A stretch of DNA of 64,000 nucleotides from Aphelenchoides besseyi (taxonomy: Eukaryota > Nematoda > Chromadorea > Rhabditida > Aphelenchoididae), in NCBI GenBank assembly GCA_024699855.1, contig JAMPIQ010000003.1, positions 2,976,001 to 3,040,000 of the forward strand, written 5' to 3'. A program made the position numbers and the translations under genes. Shown one piece after another: positions 34,748 through 46,800 of the stretch (the stretch's first letter is position 1; every line of letters starts with the position of its first letter). The notes under the pieces were generated by a model. It searched no databases and had not been told where the DNA came from. It saw nothing but the letters and a program-made list of their open reading frames with translations.

Positions 34748-35275
34748 TTTCGCCTTTAAAAGGCGTTTCAGTTTCGATGGACCATGAAAACGAACAATTC
34801 AGAGTTCACAGCCAACACGCGTATCAAACACAAACAAGAGACTCAGCGAGGCGCCTCTGCGACTTAACTTCAGCCACTAATCAGGTGAGTCCGATGGAAA
34901 TGTTGGGAAATCACGGTGAAAACACGCGAAAAAAGAACGTCCGACACGATACGAGAACGTGAATTAAACTCGAATGATAAGACCAACAACCACATGTCTT
35001 TGCTAATCGGGTTTCTCGACTTTTATTCGTCTATGGTTTAAATTCGTTGAACAAATAGAAAGAAAGTGAATGCGGTAAACAACCGAAAACATTCAATAGC
35101 AATCGAAACTCCCTTTAGACAATGTCTATTAAGCAAAAACAATAATTTACAATCGTACGAAACGTCTTTACTCATTTGTACACAAAACCAAGTGATTAAA
35201 AGTCGATGTTACCAGTTGAGTTAGTGGGCTGAAGAATTTCTTATCATCGGGCAGAAACAGCAGAACGATCAAGGG
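34748..35275. other. Intergenic, no gene recognised
   Basis: About 530 bp between the HMG-CoA lyase start and the YIPF6 stop, both on the minus strand. A 61-codon plus-strand frame at 34777 has no motif or signal. Confidence 0.5.
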
Positions 35276-36541
35276 TTATGAGTTGGAGAACACAAGCCAC
35301 GCGACCACAAAACTGAAATATTAGTGTCTGTTGAAGTTGACTGAGCACCTACTAGAAAAGAATCATCGGATAGGTGGTGAGAAATCGACGACCTTCGGGT
35401 TGAGCAGCAGCAAGAAAAGCGGTCGAAGCTAAAAAAACGCATTTTTATTCGTATTGCACATTTCAACTAACCGTATGTCGACCATCCGAAGCCGAAGGCC
35501 GAACATAACAATCTCAAAAACATACTCAATTTCATCGCCTTCTCGAAGTGAAACAAATGACAAGCAATCGACGCGAAAACGGACGGTAAGAGACAATAAC
35601 CAATGACACACAGTGATTGAAAGAACGAACTGCAAATCATAAGATGAGGTTGATTGAAAGCTTTGTATCTTACATTTTGCCACCAAGCAGTTTGATATTT
35701 GCTGTTACAACACAGGAGCCAAAGAAGACCAAAGTAAAGGCCTCGGTGAAACGCGGTCCTTTACCCGAATAAGTATCTTGCAACAATCTAAAGGACAAAA
35801 TAAAGCAAAACCTAAAATCGAAACCTACAACGATAAAATGACACAAACGAAAAGCGGTCCCCAAAGATCCCAATCTTGCAGACAATTTTGGTTTTTCGGT
35901 GGCATCAGAACTTCTAAATTGGACGTGAACATTTAAATGTCGATCGAACTCACGAATAAATTTAGCACCAATCAACCGGGCATCTCGTTTCTGCAATCAC
36001 AAATTCTCTTCGACAAACAAATCAAATGCTTACAATCGTGACCATCACCGGTTCATCCAACGTATCGAAGTCGGTGATCGCATCCACCGGATCAGAAGAA
36101 TGTTGAGTTCGACGAGCCGCTGCAACTCCGCCAATCGAACCACTGAGATCGTTGTACGCGTTACTTCGATTCTGCTCCTTCGATTGGATCTCTTTTTCCA
36201 ACTAAACTTCCAAATCAAACCCCCAACAGACTGAACGATCTCACCATCTCCAAATCCAAAGCAACGTTCAGCGACGGCTCGTTGTTCATTTTTGATGGCG
36301 GACTCGAGTCGACAGAAATCGTAAAATGAATTCAATCGATACTCTTAAACTGAAATCGAAATTCCAATTCCGATGTTTGAAATTCACTACCTACCAAACT
36401 GTCCAATAATTTAGCGTCTAATGGATCAATGACGAAGTAAAACGAAACAAAAACGTTGCAAGTTGTTCTCCGCCGTTTATTCATTGCTTCGACAACTCGC
36501 GTCTTCAGCGGATTGTCTTTCGGTTGAGTGGCAATTGGCAT
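35276..36541 (-). CDS. YIPF6-like: YIPF6-like Golgi membrane protein with an N-terminal extension
   Basis: The second half matches the Yip1/YIPF6 pattern almost motif for motif: FDTLDEPVMVTI, LQDWDLWGPLFVCVIL, FTEAFTLVFFGSCVVTANIKLLGG, FFQSLCVIGYCLLP, LRLLCSAFGFGWST, ASTAFLAAAQPEGRR and a last exon YFVVAWLVFSNS ending at 35276. Members are five-helix proteins of the Golgi that interact with Rab GTPases. The exon joining RDARLIGAKFI to VLMPPKNQN uses a 40-nt intron around 35955-35915. Upstream of the conserved start, about 110 extra residues (from the ATG at 36541: KRRRTTCNVFVSFYFV, LNSFYDFCRLESAIKNEQRAV, then a charged linker) are in the same reading path but are not part of the family. They could be a true extension or a separate small gene. 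Their intron phases are tentative. Confidence 0.85.
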
Positions 36542-36881
36542 CTACTTCCAACTTCAATCAAGTGGGCCAGAAATTTGTTTGTTAGGGAACGTCTGGATTG
36601 AGTTGATTTCCGAACGTTTTGGTGCAAAATGGACGTGAATCTACCCATGGGTAATTGCAGCGACGTTGTTGATGGTTCCGATAGTAGTGAGTTTAAGAGA
36701 AATCTGCACGCTTTTCGATGGGAACCAAAAGGCCTTTGGGTCTTTAGCGTATTTAAGAGACAGAAAGATTTCTGGATGTAATGTTGCCAAGGTTCTTTGC
36801 CGCGTTTATATGCACGAACAGAATCTGATTGTTGTCATTCTCGCTCAACCAAATCATTTTTAGTGGAATCACAAGTCGGAT
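36542..36881. promoter_or_regulatory. Divergent promoter between YIPF6-like and SR protein genes
   Basis: The 340 bp separate two starts on opposite strands, so both promoters must lie here. A CATTTTTAG acceptor-like site at about 36855-36863 precedes the SR gene ATG by about 19 nt and could be a trans-splice site. No specific factor site can be named. Confidence 0.45.
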
Positions 36882-37680
36882 ATGTCGAACCGCATTTTCG
36901 TCGGGTAAGTTCTTTAAACGCACTAACGACTAATCACTCTTTTTAGTCGTTTGCCATACGAAGCTTCGTCTCGCGATATTGAACGATTCTTCAAGGTTTG
37001 TTCTCGACATGAAGTTTGTGCTCAGCGATCAGTTTAGGGATATGGACGAGTTCGCGACATTCTAATGAAACGTGGCTATGCGTTCGTTGAGTTGTCTGAT
37101 TCACGAGATGCAGAGGTGAATCGATTGATTTGCGGTCCAAATAAAGCGATTGTTTCAGGACGCTGTTCACGATTTGAACGGCGAAAGAATGATGGGAATG
37201 CGGTAAGCAACATTCATTGCTCATTTCAATAGTTGATGCTTCAGAGTTGTTGTTGAACACGCCAAATCGAAACGCATTCATGACGATCGAAGTGGACGTT
37301 CGTATTCGGGACGTCGATCATCTCGTGGACGATCGTATTCGCGTAGTCGTTCTCGTAGTCCACAGTAAGTTGAGATTATTGTTGAAATGTTGATATGCGG
37401 ATTTAGACGCCGTTCACGCTCTCGAGATGACGATCGTCGCGATTACGACCGTCGAGACCACGATCGTCAAAACAGTCGTTCGCAGAATTCTCACCGCAGC
37501 AAATCCCGTAGCAAATCGCCAATCAAAAATGGAAAACGTTACGACGATTCGCCTCGTGGTCGTGATTCTCGTTCGCCTTCTGGTGATCGTAAACGCTCGC
37601 CGTCTCCGCAGAATCGTCAACGTTCACCTTCCGGATCGCCGAAGCGTAACGGAAACGGTTCGCCATCTGCTCGTGATTAG
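36882..37680 (+). CDS. SR splicing factor with one RRM (SRSF4/5/6-like)
   Basis: The ATG at 36882 begins an RRM: RNP2 IFVGRL, IERFFKGYGRVRDILM, RNP1 RGYAFVEL and AVHDLNGERMMGMRVVVEHA, very close to the first RRM of SRSF4/5/6 proteins. It is followed directly by an RS region (GRSYSRSRSRSP, RRSRSRDDD, NRQRSPSGSPKR), ending at the TAG at 37678-37680. SR proteins bind exonic enhancers and recruit the spliceosome. The second RRM found in SRSF4/5/6 is missing here, so the protein (about 210 aa) is a short form or belongs to the SRSF3/7 size class. Introns are 42-47 nt. The RS repeats make the opposite strand look open for 68 codons, which is an artefact. Confidence 0.93.
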
Positions 37681-37974
37681 ATGACCACAGCTATTTGTTG
37701 CTTATAACTCATACTAAAAGATATCGTTCATTTAAATTTAACCCACCAGTTATTCTATTTTATCGTTAATCCGTTGCTTTAACCGTTTTTTGTTGGCCAC
37801 CTGTTGTTACTTATTGCTTGTAACGAGATTACATCGACAACCTTTTGTCGTATTTGTTATTGCGAAATAAATTTTAATGGTCTTATAGGCTTTTGATTCA
37901 AATTCAACGAAAATGAAGATCATGAATGAACGTTCATTTCTCATTTTCGTTCACACGGTAGGTGGTTAACAACG

Positions 37975-38456
37975 ATGATTTTTCGATTTCCGAGTCCTCA
38001 ACACTGTTCACTTGCCGACCCGAATAACATCGACGTTCTGATCGTTGCCTCTGTTCTAATGCTGTTCGCTTTTATCGGCACAATCGTCTACGCGATGTTG
38101 GCTATGCGGGTCTACGAACTGCCGTTTCCGTTTCGTCCGTACGTCTCCAAACTCGAAAGAGCTTATCGACGACGCTACGCATCTATGAGTAACGGTGAAG
38201 AAGCACTACTTGGCTGTAAGCCATGAATAAGAAATACTTGCTAACTGGCATTATTTTAGCGAATCCTGATCTCGACCTCATTGCTGAGAATTTGATTCGA
38301 AGACGAAAAGTCAAACCGATAAAACCGCCAGTTTCGATGCTTGCAAATTCAAATGCAGTTACTTCAATGGCCGCTTCGAATCCCGCTTTCCAACTACTTG
38401 CTTCCGTTGCTCCACTTCAACAACAACAAGCTCAAGCAACAACTGCTGGTGGTTGA
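37975..38456 (+). CDS. Small single-pass membrane protein, unknown family
   Basis: Two exons (37975-38220 and about 38261-38456) joined by a GTAAG..TTTTAG intron give about 145 aa. A short N-terminus is followed by one transmembrane helix (VLIVASVLMLFAFIGTIVYAML). A basic juxtamembrane segment (RAYRRRYASM, ENLIRRRKVKPIKPP) and a Gln/Ala-rich end (APLQQQQAQATTAGG) complete it. No signal peptide precedes the helix. It lies 295 bp downstream of the SR gene on the same strand. AATAAA follows near 38502. I do not recognise a family. Confidence 0.75.
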
Positions 38457-38573
38457 AATTGTTTTCCATCGACGACTTGAATTCTCTTTGTTGGATAAAC
38501 GAATAAAGAATCTAATTGATGTTTTTGTACAAACAAAATAACAATAACAAATAGAAACCTAACAATTGACTAA

Positions 38574-39335
38574 CTAATTTCGATGCATATAATAGTCAAT
38601 GAGAGTACTGAAAGCTGCGAATCCAACAGCACCGAAGATCGCCGGTTTGATTCCCGCACGAAGACCAATCAAACCGCCAACAATTCCACCACTGTATGTT
38701 CCGTTCTTCCAATCCGTTTTGGCACGAGCAGTTTCGAGCATACACTCAGTTCCGGAGAACAACAACCCGATGGTTGCAAAGTTTTTGGCGTACGAACCCA
38801 TTCGACTGCGCATTTCTTTCCATGTCTCGCGGATCGTAAGCTAAACACACGAATGTCTTTACTTAACGGTCATTCAAACCTACAGGTTTTGTTGGATCTT
38901 TATTCATACTTAAACTTGGATCAACCGACGCAGTAAATAGACCGAAAGCAACTCCAACACCACCGCCCAGAACACAAGCAAGTGCCGATTTGAACGCACA
39001 GTTCTCCATCGTTCGTGACAACAACAGTTCTTCCCGAGTTAACGGAGGTAAAGTCAACATCTGAAGTTAGTTTCAAAAATTTATGGAAATTCAATTTCAC
39101 TCACTTGTTTCGGTATTACCGGCTGTTTGTCCGAACTCCACGGTCTCGTTTTTGATCCAATCATCTGATCCACAAGCTCCACATAACGAGATGGCTGGTA
39201 GTCGAAAGGAACTGTTGGCTGAAAATAAAAACCCAAGTAAACTCAACTACAACATCAACCCACTTCTTTCGTTCTTTCTCGCTGTTCGGCAAATGGATTT
39301 CCGAAAACCTTCGAAAAATCAGATGACAGACTCAT
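38574..39335 (-). CDS. TIMM22-like: Mitochondrial import inner membrane translocase subunit Tim22
   Basis: Four exons from the ATG at 39335 to the stop at 38576-38574 join in frame to about 210 aa. The conserved region reads [31 protein letters not shown], then [53 protein letters not shown] and [13 protein letters not shown]. This is the Tim17/22/23 fold with the GxxxG-rich helices and the conserved Cys pair of Tim22 (ENCAF..GTEC). The N-terminal 65 residues ([15 protein letters not shown]) are family-variable. Tim22 forms the pore that inserts carrier proteins into the inner membrane. Confidence 0.95.
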
Positions 39336-39775
39336 TAGTCAAAGAAGGATCTGGAACCCTCGTTCTCCGAACAGTCAACTAATACATTCCAGTTACAATC
39401 GTGGAATGTAACTTTTGACACAAAAGCTTCGGAGAGGAAGAATCGTCACTGTGGCCAAAGGCCCATGCGACAGAACGAAGAAAACTTGAAATTCCAAGCA
39501 TCGATCATAATCACGATTATTCTATTGAACTTCAGAATTCCGAATTAAAATTGTGTTCAATTTTCAATTTGATTGTTTTCGAGATTTTTACGTGGTTTTC
39601 GAGTTTTTACGATTTCAAGCCATTTACGCGGTTTTGTGACGAATATTCTGATGAAGATTATTCGATCATGATTCGCAACTTTGGTTGAAATTGCGTGTAA
39701 TTTGCGGTATGCTTGTCAGTTTAGTGGACTGAGTATTTCAGCAATTTTGCCCCTCTTTGTCCAACTAATCAACGC
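39336..39775. other. Intergenic, no gene recognised
   Basis: About 440 bp between divergent starts, with AT-rich simple runs around 39540-39640 in which the trinucleotide-like word TTTTCGAG/TTTTACG recurs. No gene. Confidence 0.45.
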
Positions 39776-40670
39776 AATGCCGAAGCGTGGAAAGTGTCCG
39801 ATTACTCGCACGAGACGTCGAGCCAATCGACTTCACAAGCGATCAGAAGACAGCTCAGACGGCGAGCAGTTGGGTGACGAGATTCGCGAAGTTTTCGATC
39901 AAATGGATTTCATTTACGGCGAATTAGAAAGTGAGTTCGATTGTCCGCGTGTTTTTGACTGAATTCTGTTTTCAGTTGTCAATTCGGACAACGCTTACAT
40001 GTATGGTGAGTTACGAAGGTTGCTCATCGAAACGTACGATCGAGTTTCAGATAATCACGACCTAAGCGATTTGGACTCGAGCTTGGACTTCGTTTATGAG
40101 CAAATCGGAAGTAAGTACAAAAGAACGGAGATTAAGTTGATCGTTCATGCAGAGTGGCTTGTTGGCTATTGTGGTTGTTTGGTTCAACGTGAACAAGTGG
40201 GACGAATGGACGTCGACTGCTTGGAAAATCTTTTGGACAAACTATTGGGCATTTGCTATCAACTCGAATGTGAGTTCATTCTGGTATTCTTGATTTTCGT
40301 TGTTCGTATTACAGCTTGGGCAGAGCTCGTTGATTCCGTTTTAAAAGATCTCTCGATCGTCTGTGAGAGCAATGAGCACTCAGCCGATGTCCCAATCCGC
40401 GATCTCGACGAACTGCGCAGGCGCCGACAAAGAGTCCAAGAAGTTCAGAACTACGTGGCACGAATTAAAGAACGACACACCGAGCACTTGGTCACGAACG
40501 ATCATCGACCGTTTGCACAACTCACCCCGCAAGACAAAGAAACTCTCGCATTTCGATATGGCCGTTATCTTCAAGCATCATTTCCATCAACGCCGATTCA
40601 ACGTCTTCAAGAAATCATCGGAAAAGTGACGATCGATCGCATTCCACATCTTCTCGAAGCATACGGATAA
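39776..40670 (+). CDS. Hypothetical helical protein
   Basis: Four exons (39776-39928, about 39976-40109, about 40154-40269, about 40315-40670) give roughly 250 aa. The protein starts with a strongly basic stretch (KRGKCPITRTRRRANRLHKR) that could be a nuclear localisation signal. Acidic helices follow (GDEIREVFDQMDFIYGELE, DLSDLDSSLDFVYEQIG), then a long charged coiled-coil-like helix (LDELRRRRQRVQEVQNYVARI). It ends LQEIIGKVTIDRIPHLLEAYG. Several exons are related in layout (a helix ending Y-x-Q/E-L/I at each donor), hinting at an internal exon-scale repeat. No family recognised. Confidence 0.75.
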
Positions 40671-41625
40671 TCTCGAGAAAGTTTTATCGTTATTTCTGGT
40701 CAATTTTTTATTGTTGCCAATTTTCCGGATCATGATTTCAACTTATTTACATTGAACATAACACTCCGTCGTAATCTAACTTGTGATTTCCATCCCAGGG
40801 TCTGTCTTCTTATTATGAATTTCAGTGATTTCAATCTTGTACGAATTGCTTTATTACTTCATCGCTTCTTAATCTCTTGTTTTAACTCAGCGCAGAATAT
40901 CTATAAGTGCAAATAAACGTATGGTGACTATTCGACCACTTGGTTTGCTGTGCAGATTCATTTCAATAATCAATCAACTTCTGACCGAATAATCACAGAC
41001 TGTTTGTGTTGTCAGTGCTGACTCCAAGAACTAGTGTAAGCTGCAATTTTCATTGCCATCACCTTTGCAGCAACTTTATTTGTTGAGTGAACGAGCTGAA
41101 AATGTTTGTAATTTGAATGCTTTTCATTGTTTCGACTTACAAAGCAAATTGACTCGGGCAACAAAAGCGGCAATTCATGACGAAGTTCGGCTTGGAATCC
41201 AAATCGTTTGTTGTTTCATCAACATGATTAGAGAGAGCTTGTAAACCAACGCAAACTTCTGGCTAAGAAGCATAAAAAAGACTACACTTACTGACTGATT
41301 ACAGTAGTCATTCTTGCCGCAACCATCTATGCGAAGATTCAATTTCGATCGACTTTTGTGTTCAGAATTGTTAACCTGCATGTTGTAGTTAATAACAAAG
41401 TTAAACTATAGCTCAACGACATCGAGGGTCAAAAGAATTGTGAAACGGCAATGTGATTAAACAGAAAGATTACGGTAGTTGAAATGGAACGGCAATTTGC
41501 ATAATCTTCGGCAATCAATAAGTATTCAAATTTGCAAAATAGACGAAACGCAGAAACTTGAAGATCCGTCGCAGTTTGTGTTCGTGTTTTGATTGAAGAC
41601 AGTCAACTTCTTTTGCTTGTTCGTG
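40671..41625. other. Intergenic, no gene recognised
   Basis: About 955 bp with only short open frames (for example plus 41053-41244 and minus 41381-41175), none with motifs or clear splice partners. Confidence 0.5.
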
Positions 41626-41963
41626 ATGTCCCGTTTCGTCGTCTCCTTGTTGCTCTTGATGTTCGTTGTGATGGTTGTGGCTAAACCAGACAAATGCAAA
41701 TATGAAAAGTACAAGGATGACGATGACTGCAAGTAAGTTTCTTCCAATCGCTTTTTTGAAGCGCGATTAAAATGCTAACGCTGTTTTAGGAGCAGCAAAT
41801 GGTGGGTGTATCTAATCATCGTTTGTTGCTTACTGAGCAGTTCTGCTGGGTTAGGTGGTGGTGGTTTCTATTTTTACAAGTCAGTTTTCTTTATTCCTTC
41901 ATTGTCCCGTTTAAATTTTTTAGGTATAAGCAAAGAAATGGTGAAGCCGGTGGTGTCGCTTGA
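41626..41963 (+). CDS. Very small membrane protein, unknown family
   Basis: Three exons (41626-41733, about 41791-41879, about 41926-41963) encode about 78 aa. The protein has a signal peptide (SRFVVSLLLLMFVVMVVA), an acidic Cys-bearing ectodomain of only 18 residues (CKYEKYKDDDDCK), a transmembrane helix (WWVYLIIVCCLLSSSAGLGGGGFYFY) and a short tail (RNGEAGGVA). AATAAA follows near 42027. The double-cysteine, Gly-rich helix arrangement is reminiscent of short nematode single-pass proteins, but no family is recognised. Confidence 0.7.
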
Positions 41964-42799
41964 AACATCTCGTATTGGTTTTGCTATCTGTAGACTTTTG
42001 TCTTCTTGTGTGTGAAATGTGTTTGTGAATAAAAATATGTTTGGATTCGATTGTTCTCAACATTCAAAACAAAATCAAAAACCACAAGCCGTTTCCAGCC
42101 GTAGAGTTGTGAGCGAACGAACAAGATGATTGAAAGGTCAATTTGTCTTCTCAAAGTGCTTTGGACGAAGCAAATGACATTTATAGTCGGTGGTTTGCGC
42201 AAACTGAGAATGGTTTTTCATTGGACAGCTGTTGCGTGGCGCGAAGAAAGAGGGCAACGATCTTCATTTTTGAAAATTCAAAACGGCCCGCCATTTTGTT
42301 TAACTACATTGTTTACAATTGTCGGATGCATCTGCGCGTCGGTCTGGGAATTACGGTGTTTTTTTAATAGCCGTCGTTCTACCTCTCATTCAGTTAGTTG
42401 TCGGTCGGCGATATTGGCCGATCGTCATAGTTTTTTCAATCAACCGTTTAGCAGTTACCGTATTCCACCACCCTTTTGATCATTCTCCGTCTTGGTTTAT
42501 TTAAAGGCCAACTGGCCATAGTATTGTTGTGTTCAACTGTTCGTTGATTGCTATCTGAATCGTTGGTAACTGCTGAATTGTATTGGGTCATTTCACATTG
42601 TTCAAAGGTTTATAAACCTGCAAAAAGAAATTTTACCACGAGTGAAGAACGCACTCGTCACAGCTGTCTTTTTGAGAACGATAGCAATTCAAATGGACGA
42701 TTGAGATCTCAGTTGGTCTTCACTTCTGTTTGCTTCGCTGATCAGAGGTGTAAAGATCGATGAAATGCAGTTGATTGTTCTTCTCATGACGATGTTTTC
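41964..42799. other. Intergenic, no gene recognised
   Basis: About 835 bp between the small membrane protein gene and the retrotransposon fragment. Plus-strand open frames at 42126-42479 lack motifs. Confidence 0.5.
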
Positions 42800-43740
42800 T
42801 TTCAATTTCAATTCAATTTATTTTCTTTTATCGCTTACGCAACAATAACAAAACAAGTCATCGGAGAGCATTGGCGAAGGATGCGCTCAATTTTTGCCAG
42901 TGCGGGGTCTTGGCAACGTCGATCCATTCTTCGGGTAGACCGATCATTCGTTTGAAGTCGTCGTAGCGGGTCGGCGGCCGTCCTCTTGGTCTTTTTCCAT
43001 CTGAGCCCCATCGTACGAGTCGTGTGTCCCATCAGTGTTCGTATTCTCGTTCGAGGATTCTGCTGATATGTCGCCATTTTCGAGCTCTTGAGTTCTCCAC
43101 CACGTCTTTGAGACCCGTTCGTCTTCGTATTTCGACTGATGGTACCTTGTCCTTCAAGCGAATGTTGAGAAATCAGCGCTCCATGGCCCTTTGACATCGT
43201 GCGAGTCGCGTTTCCGTTGTCTTTGTGAGAGCCCACACTTCGCATCCATAGAGAATTGATGGGATGACGCATTGTTGAAAGTAACGGCGCTTGATGTGCA
43301 TCGGTGTTAGTTTGTTCGTAAGAAGTCCGCGAGCCTTGTTGAAAGCAGCCCACGCACTTCCAATTCGCCGACCAATCTCTTTGTCGTGGTTTCGCGGGAA
43401 AATGATCAAGTGGCCAAGGTACACGAACTGATCAACGCGCTCAATTTCTTGTCCGCCCATCTCCATCGTTCGGCTGGGGTCGAATGGTTGCTCATTTTTC
43501 TTCCAACTTGCACGTGACATCCATTTTGTCTTCTTGACGTTGATCTTGAGTCCCGCTCTCGAGCATTCGTTGGCTATGTCTTCGAGCATTGTTTTGAGTT
43601 CTTCGGGCGTTGTGGAGAAGAAGGCCAAATCGTCCGCGTAAGCCAAGTAACGTAACCGATCGGTGCCAATTTTCACTCCGCGGTTGCGCCATTGAACTTT
43701 GTTGATTGCGTCTTGAAGAGTGACGACAAACAGCAAGGGG
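42800..43740 (-). mobile_element. 5'-truncated, degraded non-LTR retrotransposon (RTE/BovB-like reverse transcriptase end)
   Basis: The minus strand from about 43740 encodes the second half of a reverse transcriptase. LSPLLFVVTLQDA is followed by the catalytic YADDLAF, LKINVKKTKWM, VYLGHL and AWAAFNKARGLL, then the thumb motif ILYGCEVWALT and RCQRAMERR. The C-terminal region continues in other frames (RKWRHISRIL, GKRPRGRPPTRYDDFKRM), with a frameshift near 43180 and a TGA near 43030. The polymerase N-terminal part and endonuclease are missing, as expected from 5' truncation during target-primed insertion. The 3' end fades into ATTGA-type repeats near 42800-42830, typical of RTE elements. It is inactive. 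It sits about 150 bp upstream of the RdRP gene. Confidence 0.88.
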
Positions 43741-43885
43741 GAAAGATGTTTTGTTTCTCGTTCAAAAATCGATAGGCAATAACTGGAAAGTAGAGACCTT
43801 TGCTAGGCAAAGATATCTTTGCGTTTTACACAAAGCTTAGCGAATCTTGTTTTTATTCATGAGTCTTTTCAGTTAGTGAATCCCG

Positions 43886-46800
43886 ATGCCCATTCCAATG
43901 AATTCGCAACAATGCGGTCGAATGAAAATGGTCTTCGTGACCGAGAACAAGCAGACGAAAATCGACGACTTCAAGAAGTTGATCAAAAGCGGATGCAAAG
44001 TAAGCTGCATGTTCTCGACTTAGTTTTAAACTCTGCACTTTTAGGAGCTTCTTATTAAATTAAAGGAGAAGTTAAACAAAGGCGTTAAGTTGTCATTGAG
44101 CGAGTTGGTCGAAATCGGTGGTGATCAAGACTTAGCAAGAATTGATTGTTGTTTGCAAGTCGATTCCCAACAATTGTACTCATTGATGCCACAACTGAAC
44201 CAACTTATCATCGAACATTGGCGTCGTATTCGATCACGGTCGACTGATCTTAACTTTCAAATGTCAATTCAAATGCAAGACTCTTCGTTCTTTGATATTG
44301 GAAAACTGTAAGTGCTTTGAAGGTTTCGTTTCATTGATGAGAATTTTAGCATGGGAGCTGATTTGCAAATCAGGTCCTCAGACATTTATTTCGGCAATCT
44401 GATTCGACACGACCAATTTCTTTGTCATTACAAAGTCGATCAGAATCCGGCGAATGGCTGGTACGGAGACATTGGATTGATGCGACACTACTACAACGAC
44501 CCACATTTGTTAGACAACAATTCCACGATCTTCATTGACTTCGAACATGACCGACACAGAATGACGATTGTCTTCCCAGTGAAAAGCCACGATGTGGGCC
44601 GTGACAGCACCAAACTTGTGAACTCGGTTGCAAAACTTGACATCGATTACAGCACCATACGCCGTATTTTCATTGATGTAAGTGTAGAAAAGATCGATCA
44701 TGTATGTGCGGTTTCAGTTTTCCACTTCCAATCAACGAGATTTCGTTCTCAATCTCTATCTTCACGTTCGTTGTCCGCCGTTGATTTCGATTGTCAAGTT
44801 TGTGCGTCGTGGTGAAAATGGAAAAGAAGTCAAAGTGAATCCATTTGATTTGAGAACTATGCCCGGAGATCGTTCAGTTCACTTCATTCCAATGCGAAAA
44901 GATCAACGAGCATATCGACGTGAAGACATTCGCGCCGTTTCGAACGCTCCGTATCTCAAGATTGTTTTTCCGGCTGACAATGTGAGTCCATGAATATCTT
45001 TGCATAGATCATGTCTTTTCAGCAAAATAAATACGCACACATTCTTGGTCGTTTGTATGCCGCTACTCGAAAGCCCGTTGAAGTGCGCGGAATCACCGAT
45101 ATGGTTGTGCCAATAGGAGAACGTCGACTTAATAATAGCACACCGAACAGTTACGCGGATGTCAAACGTATTGGAGGAGTAAGATCGAATTCGTAAGATA
45201 TTTAACTGATGTTACCATCTAGACCTTTCGAATTGTTCCAAAAACCGCTGAAGACACGGATGTGCGTTTCAAATACAAGTACAACGATATTCACGATCAA
45301 AAATGGAAATCAAAATTCAAACACAACGAAAAACCCGATTTTGCCGTTTTCTACATGTTCGATGCGTTGATGTCTCGAGGAGCTCATGTGAACGATCAGT
45401 TGTTGGTCGAACCTACGCATTGGGATACGTTCCTGGAAAAAGTTTATAGTTATTACAAAGAAAATCGACGAGTATGTTTTTCGATTCGTATCCAACTGAT
45501 CAGATCATTTTAGTTGGCACTCGAAACCTTGGAACGTTTGTTGAACGGTGCCGTTGAACATGAGGACATGAAACCGTTGCATGAGCTTTTCGACGACGCA
45601 CTTAGAAAAGCCGAACGAGCATTGGCAGCGGAACACGAAATTCGAAGTACTGGACTTCAACGTGGCTACGTTCGTTTGCGAAAAGTCACGATCACACCAA
45701 CTCGTCGAATTTACGAGGCTCCTGAGTTGATTATGGGAAATCGTGTGCTTCGACATGACGAAGTCAAGTATCCAACAGAACGATTTCTTCGCGTTTCATT
45801 TCGTGATGAAAATTACAAGCGAATTCTACCGAATATGGGTGCTCATTTCATCGAACAGTTTGTCAAAAACGCTCTGTACGATGGAATCAAAGTTGCACGT
45901 AAGATAATATGTTGCTTACATTTCTAATCTGTCTATCCAGAGCAATACTTCAATTATCTTGGCTCGTCGAACTCTCAAATGCGTGATCAAGGTTGCTATT
46001 TTATTCAAGGAAGCGACAAAGAAATCAACGAGTGTCGTCAAGCGTTGGGTTCCTTCCAATTGAACAGCGTTCCGAAGTTGATGGCACGAGTAAGTGAAAC
46101 GAAAATTGATTGATTTAATCAAATTGCTTTTTCGTTTGGTCAATGTTTCACTCAATCACACGCGATGCAAAAGGACGTGGATCGTCGCCAATATTGTTAC
46201 ATTGCCGAATGGACTGGTGGCTCAGATGGAAACGGAGAGCCGTACACTTTTTCGGGTGATTCCTCGATCTTTTTCATTTTGACCGTCTGATTTAGACGGT
46301 GTTGGATGTATGAGTCGAGCTTTTGCCCGTCAAATTGCTTGCGATATGGAATATGGAAACGATTTCGTCCCCTCGTGCATTCAATCTCGTTTTCGTGGCA
46401 ACAAAGGAGTCCACGTTGTGAATCCGAACATCGACAAGGTTCATGCATGGACTAAAAAACATGGAATCACTGAGTCGACCAAAAATTCAGCTAATTGCTG
46501 GTTGAATGTTGATCTTCAATTTCGACCATCACAAAACAAATTCGAAACGCGACGTGACAACCAGAAATACGAGGTGGTTAAAGTCTCCGGCAAGTAATCA
46601 CCTTTGTACTCAATTCGATAATTGTGCGTTTAGGTCCATCCAACGTCTGTTTGAATCGTCCAATGATCAACATTTTGGACCAGGTATCCTCGCTACAGAA
46701 CTACAATTGTCACATACGAGTTACGAATCGCATATTCGAACTCCTGGACATTCAATTGCGACAGATTGCTCGTTGGATGGTCGATGAACGTGAAGCACGA

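Noticed and set aside
37414..37620. Arg/Thr-rich frame opposite the SR gene's last exon
   Set aside because: By-product of RS-repeat codon bias.
41700..41735. FLAG-tag-like KYKDDDDCK peptide suggesting vector contamination
   Set aside because: It is interrupted by Cys, sits in a spliced gene with native flanks, and no vector sequence is nearby.
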